From positions 124,001 to 188,000 of the forward strand of contig NZ_CAMFJS010000004.1 of NCBI RefSeq assembly GCF_945956965.1: a DNA stretch of 64,000 nucleotides, in the 5' to 3' direction. Under the pieces are notes generated by a model. That model had not been told where the DNA came from. It made no database searches and was given only the letters and a program-made list of their open reading frames with translations. The translations under genes were made by a program, and so were the position numbers. Within the stretch, counting starts at the first letter, position 1. Each line of letters begins with the position of its first letter. The DNA comes from an uncultured Roseateles sp. (GTDB lineage: Bacteria > Pseudomonadota > Gammaproteobacteria > Burkholderiales > Burkholderiaceae_C). Below, piece after piece: positions 9,515-20,504 of this stretch.

Positions 9515-11968
9515 TTAGGCCAAGGGGTCGGTCTTGAGCTGCTCCAGCACCGTGGCGGTGGAGTCGCCGTTCAGATCGGGCGCTTGCCAGCCCTTGGCCC
9601 AGTTGAAGAAATGGGCCTCCGGCATGGGTTTGGCGATGAAGAAGCCCTGGCCCTCGTCGCAGCCCAGGGCGGCCAGAATATTCCAGGCCTTGGCGGATTC
9701 CACGCCTTCGGCCACCACCGTCAGGCCCAGGTTGTGGGCCAGCTCGACGGTGGAGCGCACGATCTTGGCGTCGCCCAGATCGTGCTCCATATTCAGCACG
9801 AAGCTTTTGTCGATCTTGAGTTCATCCACCGGCAGGATCTTCAGATAAGCCAGCGAGGAGTAGCCGGTGCCGAAGTCGTCGATGGACAGCTTGAAGCCCA
9901 GCTCGCTGAGCTGCGCCAAGGTGCCCATGGCGCGCTGCGGGTCGTCCATGATGGCGCTTTCGGTGATCTCCAGGCACAAGGCCTGGCTGGTCGCGCCATG
10001 GGCTTGCAGCAAGCGCATGATCTTGTCCGGCAGGTCCTGGTCGAGCAGATCGCGGGTCGAGAGATTGACGCTGATGCGCATGTTCAAACCCTGCGCCTGC
10101 GCCATGGCCCAGGCGCGAATGGAGGCGGCAATCACCCAGGTGGTGAGGGTGCGAATAAAGCCGGTCTGCTCGGCAAAAGGAATGAAATGCAGCGGCGGCA
10201 CCAGGCCGCGCACCGGGTGTTGCCAGCGCACCAGGGCCTCGGCACCCAGCACCTGGCTGCGGCCCAGATCGACCTTGGGTTGCAGATACAAGCGCAGCTC
10301 GCCGGCTTCCACCGCATGGCGCAACTCACCCAGCAGCGAGAGCGACTCCTGGCTGGCCACATCCATGCCAGGGGTGTAGATCAGGCTGCCGCTCTGGCGC
10401 TTCTTGGCTTCCATCATGGCCAGGCCGGCGCGTGTCAGCAGCAGCTTGCCCTCGCAGCCATGTTGTGGTGCCAAGCTGATGCCGATGCCGGCACTCAGGT
10501 CCACGGTCTGCTCGCCGAGTTGCATGGGGCGCTCGAAATTGCGGCGAATCGCATCGGCCAGGCCCCGCGCGGCCGCCTCATCGCCCAGATTGAGCAGCAG
10601 CGCGAACTCGTCGCCGTTCAGGCGCGCCAGCACGTCGTCGTCGCCTTGCAGCAGGGGGCCTAAACGTTCGGCCACTTTGCGCAGCAGCAGGTCACCGAAC
10701 TCATGGCCCTGCACATCGTTGACATGCTTGAAGCGGTCCAGGCCCAACACCAGCACGGCGCAATGGCCACCGGGTTTCGCCAGCAAGCGGGTGGCCAAGC
10801 GGCTGAAGCCGGCGCGATTGGTCAGGCCAGTCAAGGCGTCCGTGAAGGCCAGTTCATTGAGCGCGGAGTCGCGTTGCCGAATTTCCTGGCGCATGGACTC
10901 CAGCGAGCGCGCCAGATCGCTGACTTCAGCGGCGCCGCTGAGCGCTTGCACGGGCGTGTCGTAGTCGCCGTGGCCCAGGCGGTCGGCGGTGTTGGCCAGT
11001 GAGCGGATGGGTGTGCTGATGCGCCGGGCCATCAACAAGCTGGCCAGGGTAAAGGTCAGAAGGCCCAGCAGGGTCAGCGCGGCCAGGGTCAGGCGCAGGC
11101 GGTCAAAGCTTTCGAAGGCAAGATCGAAATTGCGCAGCAAGAGCACGGCCAGTTCCTGCTCGCCATCGCGCACCAGTGGCCGCAGCATGCCGCGCATATC
11201 GTCAGCGCCGAGCTTGAATTTGATGGCACCGGCCTCGTGCAGGTTTTGCTGGTCCAGCGCATCGGTCTGCGCCTTGTTCAAGACCGAGCCCTGGGTATGC
11301 CAGGCTTCATCGGGATGCAGGCGCAGCATGAAAGAACTCTTGACCTGGGAGAGCGTGCGCAATTCCTGCAGCGGCCCGGCGTCCAGTTCATCGGCCATCA
11401 GCAACCAGCCGCCGGGCTCCACGGCCTTCACCTGCACGGCCACGATCAGATAGGCGCGGCCTTGCCGCAGCAGTAGGTGCGATTGCCAGGGCGTGGGCGC
11501 GCCGTCTGGCTTGGCCATGGACAAGACCAGCGCCGGCAGGCGGGCGGCGAAATCCGGCGCCTCGGGGGCGGTGGCGGCGAGCAGCTTGAACTGGTTGTCG
11601 GCGTAGGCAATCAGGCCGGACTTGAGCAGGCGCTGGTTCTTGGATTCGAGCTCATGGCTCAGATTGAGCTCAAGGTCCGTCTTGCTGAGCTTGTCGGTAT
11701 TGGCCAGCAACTGGCGGATGCCATAGCTGTGCTCGAAGTCGCGCAGCATGGCGGCGCGCTGCTCGACCTGTTGCGTCAGCAAATGCTCCAGCACGCGCTG
11801 GCTGGTCTGCAGCTCGGCTCTGACGGTTTGCTCGGTATTGGCGCGAATGCTGGCGTCGGTGATGGTCCAGCTGCTCACCTGCACAACGGCCAACAGAGCC
11901 AGAAAGGGCACCACCATGCGGCCTTCAAGGCGGCGCAGGTTGAGGAATGCCGGCAGGCGGAATGTCAT
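9515..11968 (-). CDS. Membrane c-di-GMP phosphodiesterase, EAL with degenerate GGDEF
   Basis: An 817-aa inner-membrane signalling protein. TM1 is near residues 18-38, a periplasmic sensor of ~250 residues follows, then TM2 near 292-315, HAMP (~315-370), GGDEF (~385-540) and EAL (~555-800). The cyclase signature reads NGDEF at 451-455 instead of GGDEF, so synthesis is doubtful. The EAL half looks intact: EALVRW, EITES, DDFGTGYSSL, DELKIDKSF and AEGVES are all present. The likely net role is c-di-GMP breakdown, perhaps with the GGDEF half as a GTP-sensing regulatory domain. It lies 93 bp downstream of holA on the same strand. Confidence 0.92.
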   Translation of the reverse strand: MTFRLPAFLNLRRLEGRMVVPFLALLAVVQVSSWTITDASIRANTEQTVRAELQTSQRVLEHLLTQQVEQRAAMLRDFEHSYGIRQLLANTDKLSKTDLELNLSHELESKNQRLLKSGLIAYADNQFKLLAATAPEAPDFAARLPALVLSMAKPDGAPTPWQSHLLLRQGRAYLIVAVQVKAVEPGGWLLMADELDAGPLQELRTLSQVKSSFMLRLHPDEAWHTQGSVLNKAQTDALDQQNLHEAGAIKFKLGADDMRGMLRPLVRDGEQELAVLLLRNFDLAFESFDRLRLTLAALTLLGLLTFTLASLLMARRISTPIRSLANTADRLGHGDYDTPVQALSGAAEVSDLARSLESMRQEIRQRDSALNELAFTDALTGLTNRAGFSRLATRLLAKPGGHCAVLVLGLDRFKHVNDVQGHEFGDLLLRKVAERLGPLLQGDDDVLARLNGDEFALLLNLGDEAAARGLADAIRRNFERPMQLGEQTVDLSAGIGISLAPQHGCEGKLLLTRAGLAMMEAKKRQSGSLIYTPGMDVASQESLSLLGELRHAVEAGELRLYLQPKVDLGRSQVLGAEALVRWQHPVRGLVPPLHFIPFAEQTGFIRTLTTWVIAASIRAWAMAQAQGLNMRISVNLSTRDLLDQDLPDKIMRLLQAHGATSQALCLEITESAIMDDPQRAMGTLAQLSELGFKLSIDDFGTGYSSLAYLKILPVDELKIDKSFVLNMEHDLGDAKIVRSTVELAHNLGLTVVAEGVESAKAWNILAALGCDEGQGFFIAKPMPEAHFFNWAKGWQAPDLNGDSTATVLEQLKTDPLA

Positions 11969-12061
11969 AGGGGCTTCAAGAGGCGGGCTTGAAAAAAATG
12001 CGGCGTGTTCAGCGTTGTCGGCGCATACCGGGGTGGACTTAAACCGGTGCCTGCGCGGCCC

Positions 12062-13144
12062 TCAACCCGCTTGCAGCGCCAAGGTGTGCGCCCGCTGGCC
12101 GCGCCCGGCGGTGGCCTCCACCAGCATCAGGGCCAGGCGGCGCAGGCCGGCCCAGGCATCGCTGGGCCAATCGGGGTGGCGCAGGCCTTTGACCAGGCCG
12201 TCGCAGACCTGGGCGGCCGCCACCAGGCGGGTCAGATCGGCACTGTTCAGGCCCGGCACGATGCGCTCGAACAAGCGTTCTTTCGGCCCCCAGACGCGTG
12301 CCTCGCGCAGCGCCATGGGCAGCGGCTTGCCGCCGTCCACCGCATCGCGCACGCGCTTGAGGGCGCGGATGTCCTCGGCCAGGCTCCAGTGCACCAGCAC
12401 GGCGGCCTCGCCCTCGGCTTCCAGGCCGTCAAGCATGCGCAGCACGCGGCCGACCTGGCCGCCCAGCACCGCTTCGCTGAGCTTGAAGACGTCGTAGCGG
12501 GCCACGTTCAGCACCGCCGCCTCGATCTGCGCCAGGCTCAGCTCGCCCTGCGGATGCAGCAAAGCCAGTTTTTGCAGCTCTTGGTGCGCGGCCAGCAAAT
12601 TGCCTTCCACCCGGTCGGCAAAAAAGGACAGCGCGCGCTGCCCCTCCTCGCCCTCGGGCACCCGCTGGCCTTGGGCCACCAGGCGTTGGGCAATCCATTG
12701 CGGCAGGCCGCGGCGTTCCACCGGTTCCACCTTGACGGTGGCGCCAGCGCCGTCCAGTGCCAGGAACCAGGCGCTGTTCAGCTGTGTGCGGTCTAGCTTG
12801 GGCAGGGTGACCAGGGTCAGCACATCCTCGGGCAGGCGTTCGCAATAACGCTGCAAAGCCTCGGAGCCTTCCTTGCCCGGCTTGCCCGAAGGAATGCGGA
12901 TCTCGATCAGCTGGCGCTCGGCAAACAAGCTCATGGCCTGGGCCGCGCCCAGCACCGGCGCCCAATCGAAATAGGCCCCCGCGACGGTGAAGACCTTGCG
13001 CTCGCCATAGCCTTGCGCGCGTGCGGCGGCGCGCACCGCATCGGCCGCTTCCTGCGCCAGCAGCGGCTCGTCACCGAACACGGTGTAGATGGGGCGCAGG
13101 TTCTTGGCGAGCTGCTGCGGCAGGGCGTCGGCGCGGATCTGCAT
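12062..13144 (-). CDS. holA: DNA polymerase III delta subunit
   Basis: Clamp-loader subunit that opens the beta clamp during replication. The start at 13144 gives MQIRADALPQQL with GGAGAC just upstream; the frame is open further but that part belongs to lptE read in another phase. At 360 aa it is slightly longer than E. coli HolA (343). Seen features: YTVFGDEPLLAQEAADAVR at the beta-binding N-terminus, ALNSAWF-like LNSAWFLALDG in the middle and the conserved LLAAHQELQKLALLHP. It follows lptE by 17 bp in the leuS-lptE-holA order typical of betaproteobacteria. Confidence 0.95.
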   Translation of the reverse strand: MQIRADALPQQLAKNLRPIYTVFGDEPLLAQEAADAVRAAARAQGYGERKVFTVAGAYFDWAPVLGAAQAMSLFAERQLIEIRIPSGKPGKEGSEALQRYCERLPEDVLTLVTLPKLDRTQLNSAWFLALDGAGATVKVEPVERRGLPQWIAQRLVAQGQRVPEGEEGQRALSFFADRVEGNLLAAHQELQKLALLHPQGELSLAQIEAAVLNVARYDVFKLSEAVLGGQVGRVLRMLDGLEAEGEAAVLVHWSLAEDIRALKRVRDAVDGGKPLPMALREARVWGPKERLFERIVPGLNSADLTRLVAAAQVCDGLVKGLRHPDWPSDAWAGLRRLALMLVEATAGRGQRAHTLALQAG

Positions 13145-13161
13145 GCTTGTCTCCGTCAGGC

Positions 13162-13659
13162 TCAGCCGGGCAGGCGCACGGCGGCAAGCCGGCGCATCAG
13201 CTGGTTCACCACATCGGAATTCATCGAGCGGTAGAGCTGCGCCTCTTCCTGCTCTTTCGCCAGCGCCTGGGTCTCGGTGTAGTTGAGGTCGCGCGACATG
13301 CGCAGCTCGGTGCGCGGCAGCAGCAACTCGCCCGAGCTGGTGCGCAGCAGATAGTCCAGCTTGACCCGTAACTGCCATTCCCGCACCTGACCTGCGCTGG
13401 TGGACACGACCGAGCTCTTGTCGCGCGTGTCCAGCAAAACTTCCAGCACCAGTTCGGCCTTGTTGGCGTCTTCCATCACCTTGACCGGGGTGCGCGCCAG
13501 CTGGCGGCGCAACTCCAGGGCCAGCGAGGAGCCGGGCGCAAAGCCGGTCAGGGCGATGCTTTGAAACAGCAGCTCAGGCTCGCGCCGCGGTGCAAAGCCG
13601 CAGGCCGTCAGGCCCGTGGCCACGGCCATCAGCAAGAACGAGCGGCGCGGCGCAGTCAC
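13162..13659 (-). CDS. lptE: LPS-assembly lipoprotein LptE
   Basis: Outer-membrane lipoprotein that plugs LptD during lipopolysaccharide insertion. The GTG at 13659 sits 2 bp after the leuS stop and gives a proper lipoprotein signal: Arg pair, hydrophobic LLMAVATGLTA and lipobox LTAC. At 165 aa it is normal. The conserved segment ELRMSRDLNYTETQALAKEQ near residue ~115-135 fits the LptE family. An internal ATG at 13632 would cut the signal peptide short. Confidence 0.92.
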   Translation of the reverse strand: MTAPRRSFLLMAVATGLTACGFAPRREPELLFQSIALTGFAPGSSLALELRRQLARTPVKVMEDANKAELVLEVLLDTRDKSSVVSTSAGQVREWQLRVKLDYLLRTSSGELLLPRTELRMSRDLNYTETQALAKEQEEAQLYRSMNSDVVNQLMRRLAAVRLPG

Positions 13660-13661
13660 GC

Positions 13662-16307
13662 TCAGGCGACCACGTTGACCAAACGGCCCGGCACCACGAT
13701 GACCTTCTTGGGTGCGCGGCCTTCGCAGAACTTGATGCACTCCTCGTTGGCCAGGGCGGTGGCCTCGATGGTGGCCTTGTCTGCGGTGGCGGCCACCTTG
13801 ATGGCGCCGCGCAGCTTGCCGTTGACCTGCAGCATCAGCTCGATCTCGTCTTGCACCAGGGCAGCTTCGTCCACCTTGGGCCAAGGCGCGTCGAGCAGAT
13901 CACCCAGCTCGGCGGCAAAGCCCAGGTCTTGCCAGAGTTGATGAGTGATGTGCGGGCAGGCCGGGTAGAGCAGGCGCAGCAGCACCGAGAAGCCTTCGCG
14001 CAGTGCGGCGTCCTGGCCCTGGGCCTTGAAGGACTCCAGGGCATTGAGCAGCTTCATACCGCCCGACACCACGGTGTTGTACTGCATGCGCTCGTAGTCG
14101 TAGCTGACTTGCTTGAGCACCAGATGCACTTCGCGGCGCAGGGCCTTGCCGTCGCCGTTCAGGGCGGCGAAGTCGCGCCCGCCTTGGGCGAGGGCGGCAG
14201 CATGCTTGAAGCCAAAGGCCCAGACGCGCTTGAGGAAGCGGTGCGCGCCTTCCACGCCGGCGTCATTCCACTCCAGGGTCTGCTCCGGCGGCGAGGCGAA
14301 CATGACGAACAGGCGGGCCGTGTCGGCGCCGTACTGGTCGATCAGCGCTTGCGGGTCCACGCCATTGTTCTTGGACTTGGACATGGTGGTCATTTCGTAT
14401 TCCAGCGGCAGGCCATCGGCCTTCAGAGTGCCGCCGGTGATCTGACCATGCTCATTGGTCTGGACGTTGACCTCATGCTCCCAGTAATAGTTCTTGCCCG
14501 CGTCGGCCGGCTTGCGGAAGAAGGCGCCCTTGAGCACCATGCCCTGGGTGAGCAGCTTGGTGAAAGGCTCGTCCATCTTGACCAGACCGAGGTCGCGCAT
14601 GACCTTGGTCCAGAAGCGGGCGTAGAGCAGGTGCAGGATGGCGTGCTCAATGCCGCCGATGTACTGATCCATGGCCGCGCCCTGGCGCATCCAGTAGTCG
14701 GTGCCGGCGCCCACCATGGCGTCTTTGTTTTGCGCGTCGCAATAGCGCATGAAGTACCAGGACGAGTCCACAAAGGTGTCCATGGTGTCGGTTTCGCGCT
14801 GCGCCGGCTTGCCGCACTTGGGGCAAGCGACGTTGAGGAAACCGGCGTGCTTTTTGAGCGGGTTGCCGCTGCCGTCGGGAATGCATTCCTCGGGCAGCAC
14901 CACGGGCAAGTCTTGCGCCGGCACGGGCACCGGGCCGCAGTCATCGCAGTGGATGATGGGGATGGGGGTGCCCCAGTAGCGTTGGCGGCTGATGCCCCAG
15001 TCGCGCAGGCGCCAGGTGGTTTTCTTCTCGCCCAGCTCTTTAGCGCCGACCAACTCGGCCACCTTGCTGACGGCCTGCTTGTGCGTCAGGCCATCCAACT
15101 CACCGGAGTTGACGCAGACAGCGCGCTGCTTGTCGCCGTACCAATCGGCCCAGGCCTCGAGCGAGAAGGTCTCGCCTTCGGCTTGCACCACTTGCTTGAT
15201 GGCGATGCCGTATTTCTTGGCGAAGGCGAAGTCGCGTTCGTCGTGGGCGGGCACGCCCATCACGGCGCCGTCGCCATAGCTCATCAACACATAGTTGCCG
15301 ACCCAGACTTCCACTTGCGCGCCGGTCAGCGGATGGGTGACGAACAGGCCGGTGGCCAGGCCCTTCTTCTCCTGCGTGGCCAGTTCGGCCTCCGTCGAAC
15401 CACCGCGTTTGCATTCTTCGATGAAAGCAGCCAGGGCAGGCGAGGCGGCGGCGGCATGCGCGGCCAGGGGGTGCTCGGGCGCCACGGCGCAGAAGGTCAC
15501 GCCCATGATGGTGTCGGCACGCGTCGTGAAGACGTAGAGCTTGCCGTCTTGAATCAGCTCGCCTGCGGCGTTAGCAATCGTGTGCGGGAAGGCAAAGCGC
15601 ACGCCTTCGCTCTTGCCGATCCAGTTCTCCTGCATCAGGCGCACGCGCTCGGGCCAGCCGTGCAGGTATTGCGGGCTGCTGGGATCGGCTACGGCTGCCA
15701 GCAACTCGTCGGCGTATTTGGTGATGTTGAGGTAGTAGCCGGGGATCTCGCGCTTCTCGACCAAGGCGCCGGAGCGCCAGCCGCGGCCGTCGATCACTTG
15801 CTCATTGGCCAGCACGGTCTGGTCCACCGGGTCCCAGTTGACGACCTGCGTGCGACGCTCGGCAATGCCGGCTTCCAGCATCTTCAGGAACAGCCATTGG
15901 TTCCATTTGTAATAGGCGGGCGTGCAGGTGGCGATTTCGCGCGACCAGTCAATCGCCAAGCCCATCGCCTGCATCTGGCTCTTCATGTAGGCGATGTTGT
16001 CGTAGGTCCACTGCGCGGGCGGCAGCTTGCCCTTCATGGCCGCGTTCTCGGCTGGCAGGCCGAAGGCATCCCAGCCCATGGGCATCAAAACGTTGTAGCC
16101 CTGCATGCGCAGCTGACGCGCCAGCATGTCGTTGATCGTGTAGTTGCGCACATGGCCCATGTGCAGCTTGCCGCTGGGGTAGGGCAGCATGGAGCAGGCG
16201 TAGAACTTGGGCTTGTTCTCATCCTCGGTGACGCGGTAGGCGTCACGCTCGTTCCAATACTGGCGCGCAGCGGCTTCGATCTCGTTGGGGGCGTACTTTT
16301 CGTTCAT
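13662..16307 (-). CDS. leuS: Leucyl-tRNA synthetase
   Basis: Charges tRNA-Leu with leucine. At 881 aa it is full length for bacterial LeuRS. The class I signatures are present: HMGH in [16 protein letters not shown] near residue 45-60 and [11 protein letters not shown] near 635. The CP1 editing domain is inserted between, with TRADTIMG and the [12 protein letters not shown] motif. The zinc-like [18 protein letters not shown] segment is also visible. It leads the leuS-lptE-holA operon. Confidence 0.98.
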   Translation of the reverse strand: MNEKYAPNEIEAAARQYWNERDAYRVTEDENKPKFYACSMLPYPSGKLHMGHVRNYTINDMLARQLRMQGYNVLMPMGWDAFGLPAENAAMKGKLPPAQWTYDNIAYMKSQMQAMGLAIDWSREIATCTPAYYKWNQWLFLKMLEAGIAERRTQVVNWDPVDQTVLANEQVIDGRGWRSGALVEKREIPGYYLNITKYADELLAAVADPSSPQYLHGWPERVRLMQENWIGKSEGVRFAFPHTIANAAGELIQDGKLYVFTTRADTIMGVTFCAVAPEHPLAAHAAAASPALAAFIEECKRGGSTEAELATQEKKGLATGLFVTHPLTGAQVEVWVGNYVLMSYGDGAVMGVPAHDERDFAFAKKYGIAIKQVVQAEGETFSLEAWADWYGDKQRAVCVNSGELDGLTHKQAVSKVAELVGAKELGEKKTTWRLRDWGISRQRYWGTPIPIIHCDDCGPVPVPAQDLPVVLPEECIPDGSGNPLKKHAGFLNVACPKCGKPAQRETDTMDTFVDSSWYFMRYCDAQNKDAMVGAGTDYWMRQGAAMDQYIGGIEHAILHLLYARFWTKVMRDLGLVKMDEPFTKLLTQGMVLKGAFFRKPADAGKNYYWEHEVNVQTNEHGQITGGTLKADGLPLEYEMTTMSKSKNNGVDPQALIDQYGADTARLFVMFASPPEQTLEWNDAGVEGAHRFLKRVWAFGFKHAAALAQGGRDFAALNGDGKALRREVHLVLKQVSYDYERMQYNTVVSGGMKLLNALESFKAQGQDAALREGFSVLLRLLYPACPHITHQLWQDLGFAAELGDLLDAPWPKVDEAALVQDEIELMLQVNGKLRGAIKVAATADKATIEATALANEECIKFCEGRAPKKVIVVPGRLVNVVA

Positions 16308-16475
16308 GCGTCAAATTGTAGGGGCTGCGCTTGGGCGAACCGCTGGCGCGGCTGGCTCGAGTGCTGGGATTTCGAAGGGTGTGGCTGGCTGCTGTGGCCA
16401 GACGGCGAAAAGGGTCAGGGTGTCAGGTGTACGCGGCGCGAAGCATCACGATGCTGGCGGCGCGGCCATACCGGA

Positions 16476-16901
<426 letters not shown>

Positions 16902-16903
16902 GT

Positions 16904-17557
16904 TTACACCGCCTCGGCGCTGTCCAGCATTTCGCGCAGGTCGTGCGCGAAGCCTTCCAACTCTGCTTCGCACACGCCGATGCGTTTGCCGAAGATGTTG
17001 TAGGCCAGCACGGCAGGGATGGCGACGGCCAGGCCGGCGGCGGTCATGATCAAGGCCTCGCCCACCGGGCCGGCGATCTTTTCGATGCTGAGGCTGCCGC
17101 CTGCCGACATCGTCACCAGGGCGTGGTAGATGCCCCAGACGGTGCCAAACAAGCCAACAAAAGGCGCCACGCTGCCGATCGAGGCCAGCAGAACCTGCCC
17201 GAATTGCAGGCGCTGCAGCACCACATGCAGGGCGTCGCGCAGGCGGCGGGTCAGGCGCGATTCGCGCCGGCCCGAGGCTTCCAAGGTATTGCTGGTGGCT
17301 CGGGCAGTGGCGGCGTCCAGCAGAGGCAGAACGACTTCTTCCTGGTCGAAACTCTGCAGCGCTGCGCGGCCTTCTTCCAGATTCGTGGCCGACCAGAAGG
17401 CCGGCACGGCGCGGGCGATGCTGCGGCGGGCGCGCGCAAGCAGCCAGCCTTTCCACAAAATCACCACCCAGGCGCTGACGGACATGAGCAGCAGCAGCAA
17501 GGCCACGCTGCGCGTGACCGCATCGCCCACTTGCCAGAGCTCAGCAAATCCCGTCAT
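16904..17557 (-). CDS. exbB: ExbB/TolQ/MotA proton channel protein
   Basis: Partner of the ExbD protein downstream, 217 aa with three transmembrane helices (~17-37, ~118-140, ~155-180). Seen motifs: the N-terminal WVVILWKGW, the GSVAPFVGLFGTVWGI segment that forms the channel-lining helix, and GPVGEALIMTAAGLAVAIPAVLAYN. Its ATG shares one base with the dapB stop (TGATG), so translation is probably coupled to dapB. Linkage of dapB with exbBD is unusual functionally, although co-transcription is simple from the spacing. Confidence 0.92.
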   Translation of the reverse strand: MTGFAELWQVGDAVTRSVALLLLLMSVSAWVVILWKGWLLARARRSIARAVPAFWSATNLEEGRAALQSFDQEEVVLPLLDAATARATSNTLEASGRRESRLTRRLRDALHVVLQRLQFGQVLLASIGSVAPFVGLFGTVWGIYHALVTMSAGGSLSIEKIAGPVGEALIMTAAGLAVAIPAVLAYNIFGKRIGVCEAELEGFAHDLREMLDSAEAV

Positions 17558-18360
17558 CAGTTCAGTCCCAGCACGTCATTCATGTCGTAGAGGCCTGGCT
17601 GGCTGGCGGCCAGAAAGCGCGCCGCGCGCAGGGCACCTTGGGCAAAGGTGCTGCGGTTGCTGGCCTTGTGGGTGATCTCGATGCGCTCGCCGATGCCGGC
17701 GAACAGCACCGTGTGGTCGCCCACCACATCGCCGCCGCGCACGGTGGCAAAGCCGATGGTGGAGGGATCACGCTCACCCGTCACGCCCTCGCGGCCGTAG
17801 ACGGCGCAGGTTTTCAGGTCGCGGCCCAGGGCCTTGGCCACCACTTCACCGAGTTGCAAGGCGGTGCCGCTCGGGGCATCGACCTTGTGGCGATGGTGGG
17901 CTTCGATGATTTCGATGTCGTAGCCTTCGTTCAGCGCGCGCGCGGCCTGGTCCAGCAGACGCAGCACCACGTTCACGCCCACGCTCATATTCGGCGCCAG
18001 CATGACGCCGATGTGCTGGGCGAAGGCGCCGATCTGGGCTTTTTGTGCGGCATCAAAGCCGGTGGTGCCGATGACGACCTTGACGCCCAACTCCTGGCAC
18101 ACGGCCAAATGGGCCAAAGTGCCTTCGGGGCGGGTGAAGTCGATCAGCACATCGGCATTGGCCAGGCCTTCGCGCAGGTCGGCAGTGATCTTGACGCCGC
18201 TGGTTTGGCCCAAAAATGCTGCCGGGTCCTGGCCCAGGGCCGGGCTGCTGGCTTGATCCAGCGCGCCGGCGAGGACGCAGTCGGGGCTGTTCAGCACTGC
18301 TTCAATCAGGATGCGGCCCATGCGGCCGGAGCAGCCGGCAATTGCAATCTTCACGCTCAC
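17557..18360 (-). CDS. dapB: 4-hydroxy-tetrahydrodipicolinate reductase
   Basis: NAD(P)H-dependent step of lysine and meso-diaminopimelate synthesis. At 267 aa it is standard. The Rossmann motif is [11 protein letters not shown] at the N-terminus, and the catalytic/substrate motif [18 protein letters not shown] near residues 155-172 contains the active-site His and Lys. Its start lies 1 bp from the bamE stop, so bamE-dapB-exbB-exbD forms one tight transcription unit. Confidence 0.97.
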   Translation of the reverse strand: MSVKIAIAGCSGRMGRILIEAVLNSPDCVLAGALDQASSPALGQDPAAFLGQTSGVKITADLREGLANADVLIDFTRPEGTLAHLAVCQELGVKVVIGTTGFDAAQKAQIGAFAQHIGVMLAPNMSVGVNVVLRLLDQAARALNEGYDIEIIEAHHRHKVDAPSGTALQLGEVVAKALGRDLKTCAVYGREGVTGERDPSTIGFATVRGGDVVGDHTVLFAGIGERIEITHKASNRSTFAQGALRAARFLAASQPGLYDMNDVLGLN

Positions 18361-18361
18361 C

Positions 18362-18928
18362 TTATTTGCCCTCCAGAGGTGGATAGCTGCGCACGGCGCC
18401 TACCGCTTCTGCGGCGACAGGGGCTTCGCGTTTTGCCGGCGGGGGCAGGGCTTTGCGCTCGGCTTCGGTCAATTCGAGCTTGGGCACATTGCCGGACTTG
18501 CCGCGTGTATTGATCGAGGCAACGAATCCATCCTCTGTCGGCAGGTCGGGCGGCACATCCAGTGTCTTTAGGCGACCGGCTTCATCGAACCAGGCCACGA
18601 CTTGGCGCTTCTGCGGCTCGGCGCCTTGGCGGCGGATGGTGAAGACATAGTCCCAGCGCTCGTCATGGAAGATGTCGGTCAGCAGGGGGGAGCCAAGCAA
18701 GTCGCGCACCTGCGCCTTGGGCATGCCGAGCTTGACCTTGGCGACCAGTTCTTTGGTCAGCACATTGCCTTGCACAACTTCGAGTCGGTACGGGCGCACC
18801 AGGCCCAAGACTTTTTCATCGCTGATCGACGGGATGTAGGAGCAGGCTGACAACAGACCGATGGCGGCTGTCGTGAGGCTGAGCAAGCACAGCCGGGCCG
18901 TAGGTGCAAATTGAAGAGGAAGGCGCAT
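18362..18928 (-). CDS. bamE: Outer membrane assembly lipoprotein BamE
   Basis: Component of the BAM complex that inserts beta-barrel proteins in the outer membrane. The start at 18928 gives MRLPLQFAP followed by a lipoprotein signal ending LLSAC. The SmpA/OmlA core is clear: [42 protein letters not shown]. At 188 aa it is longer than E. coli BamE (113) because of a Pro/Ala/Lys-rich C-terminal tail, as is usual in betaproteobacteria. Divergent from fur across ~98 bp. Confidence 0.93.
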   Translation of the reverse strand: MRLPLQFAPTARLCLLSLTTAAIGLLSACSYIPSISDEKVLGLVRPYRLEVVQGNVLTKELVAKVKLGMPKAQVRDLLGSPLLTDIFHDERWDYVFTIRRQGAEPQKRQVVAWFDEAGRLKTLDVPPDLPTEDGFVASINTRGKSGNVPKLELTEAERKALPPPAKREAPVAAEAVGAVRSYPPLEGK

Positions 18929-19026
18929 GAGGGGCTTGTAGGGGGCTGGGCTCGTAAAAGCGCCAAGCTGGCTATGATCGGACCATTCTAGCGGTTGGCC
19001 CATGGTGGGCCGCGCCGCCGCGAATC

Positions 19027-19461
19027 ATGCCAATGAACCGTACCGAAGAGATCAAAAACAGCGGCCTCAAGGCCACTCTGCCGCGCATCAAGATTCTGGA
19101 GATTTTCCAGAAGACGACGCAGCGCCACATGACGGCCGAAGACGTCTACAAAGCCCTGCTGACGGAAGATGCCGATATCGGCCTGGCCACCGTTTACCGC
19201 GTGCTGACGCAGTTCGAGCAGGCGGGCTTGCTGTCGCGCAATCACTTCGAGTCGGGCAAATCGGTGTTCGAGTTGAACGAGGGCGCGCACCACGACCATT
19301 TGGTGTGCCTCACTTGCGGCCGGGTGGAAGAGTTCTTTGACCCCGAAATCGAGGCGCGCCAGCACGCCATCGCCCTGCAGCGCGGCTTTGACCTGCAGGA
19401 GCACTCGCTGGCGCTGTACGCCTCTTGCGTCAAGAAGGACTGCGAGCATCGCAGCAAATAA
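19027..19461 (+). CDS. fur: Ferric uptake regulator
   Basis: Iron-responsive DNA-binding repressor. 144 aa from the first ATG (MPMNRTEEI); the ATG at 19033 is an equally good start and matches most Fur N-termini. The winged-helix part contains [13 protein letters not shown] and [16 protein letters not shown]. Metal sites are visible in [18 protein letters not shown] and the C-terminal [15 protein letters not shown] at 18973-18978 could be its -10 element, but no good -35 accompanies it. The fur/bamE divergence is conserved in Burkholderiales. Confidence 0.97.
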   Translation: MPMNRTEEIKNSGLKATLPRIKILEIFQKTTQRHMTAEDVYKALLTEDADIGLATVYRVLTQFEQAGLLSRNHFESGKSVFELNEGAHHDHLVCLTCGRVEEFFDPEIEARQHAIALQRGFDLQEHSLALYASCVKKDCEHRSK

Positions 19462-19496
19462 GCCACGTCGGCCCTTGCGGCCAGCCTGATCGCGGC

Positions 19497-20459
19497 CTAA
19501 TCGGCGTCGTGATCGCCCGCTTCGATGGCGCGCTGATGGCGCTCCACAAATTCGCGGTAGGTGTCGATGCCGCGCAGTTGCAAGACGGTGTTGCGCACGG
19601 CGGCTTCCACCAGCACGGCCAAGTTGCGGCCCGCGTCCACGGCGATGATGACCTTGCGCACCGGCATGCCCAGCACCTCCTCGAACAGAGGCTCGTAGGG
19701 CAGGCGCTCGAAGTCTCGCTCCAGGGTTTCTTTGCGAACCAAGTGCACGATCAGCTTGAGCCGCATTTTGCGGCGCACCGCCGTCTCGCCAAAGATGGCC
19801 TTGATGTCCAGCAGGCCGATGCCGCGCACTTCCAGAAGATTCAGCAGCAGTTCGGGGCAGCGGCCTTCGATGGAGGTTTGCGAGATGCGGAACAGGTCCA
19901 CCGCGTCGTCGGCGACCAAGCCGTGGCCGCGCGAAATCAGTTCCAGGCCCAGTTCGCTCTTGCCCAGGCCGGATTCGCCGGTCAGCAGCACGCCCAGGCC
20001 CAAAATGTCCATGAACACGCCGTGGCGGGTGGTGCGGTTGGCAAAGAGGTGGGCCAGATAGGCGCGCACCACGTCGATCACATGACCGGCTGATTCGGTG
20101 GTGACGAAGAGCGGGATCTCGGCACGGTCGCACATGGCGACCAGGCGGTCCGGCGGCACCTGATCATCGGCCACGATGATGACCGGCGGCTCCAGGGTGA
20201 CGATGCGGGCGATGCGGTTGTCCAGCACCTCGCCAGCGGCCTGGCTCAGATAAGCCACCTCACGGCGGCCCACGATTTGCACGCGGTAAGGGTGGATGTA
20301 ATTGAGGTAGCCCACCAGGTCGGCGGCGGACTGTGCATCGCGCACGGCCGCCTCGTCAAAGCGGCGCTCGGGGTGGGCGTGCCCGGCGATCCACTCCCAT
20401 CGCATGGCCTCCCGGTGTTCTTCAAAAAGCCGGTCGGCGCTGATGGAGGTGGGTTTCAC
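19497..20459 (-). CDS. hprK: HPr kinase/phosphorylase
   Basis: Phosphorylates and dephosphorylates a serine of HPr, linking PTS-Ntr activity to cell energy state. At 320 aa it has the Walker A loop [19 protein letters not shown] near residue 158 and the HprK signature [19 protein letters not shown]. In proteobacteria lacking sugar PTS it acts with ptsN and often rapZ. Here ptsN is 45 bp upstream on the same strand, while rapZ is not downstream; fur converges instead. Confidence 0.96.
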   Translation of the reverse strand: MKPTSISADRLFEEHREAMRWEWIAGHAHPERRFDEAAVRDAQSAADLVGYLNYIHPYRVQIVGRREVAYLSQAAGEVLDNRIARIVTLEPPVIIVADDQVPPDRLVAMCDRAEIPLFVTTESAGHVIDVVRAYLAHLFANRTTRHGVFMDILGLGVLLTGESGLGKSELGLELISRGHGLVADDAVDLFRISQTSIEGRCPELLLNLLEVRGIGLLDIKAIFGETAVRRKMRLKLIVHLVRKETLERDFERLPYEPLFEEVLGMPVRKVIIAVDAGRNLAVLVEAAVRNTVLQLRGIDTYREFVERHQRAIEAGDHDAD

Positions 20460-20504
20460 AGGTGGGCGGGCCTGGCTGAGTTGAGAGGACGGAGGGCGCG
20501 GAAA

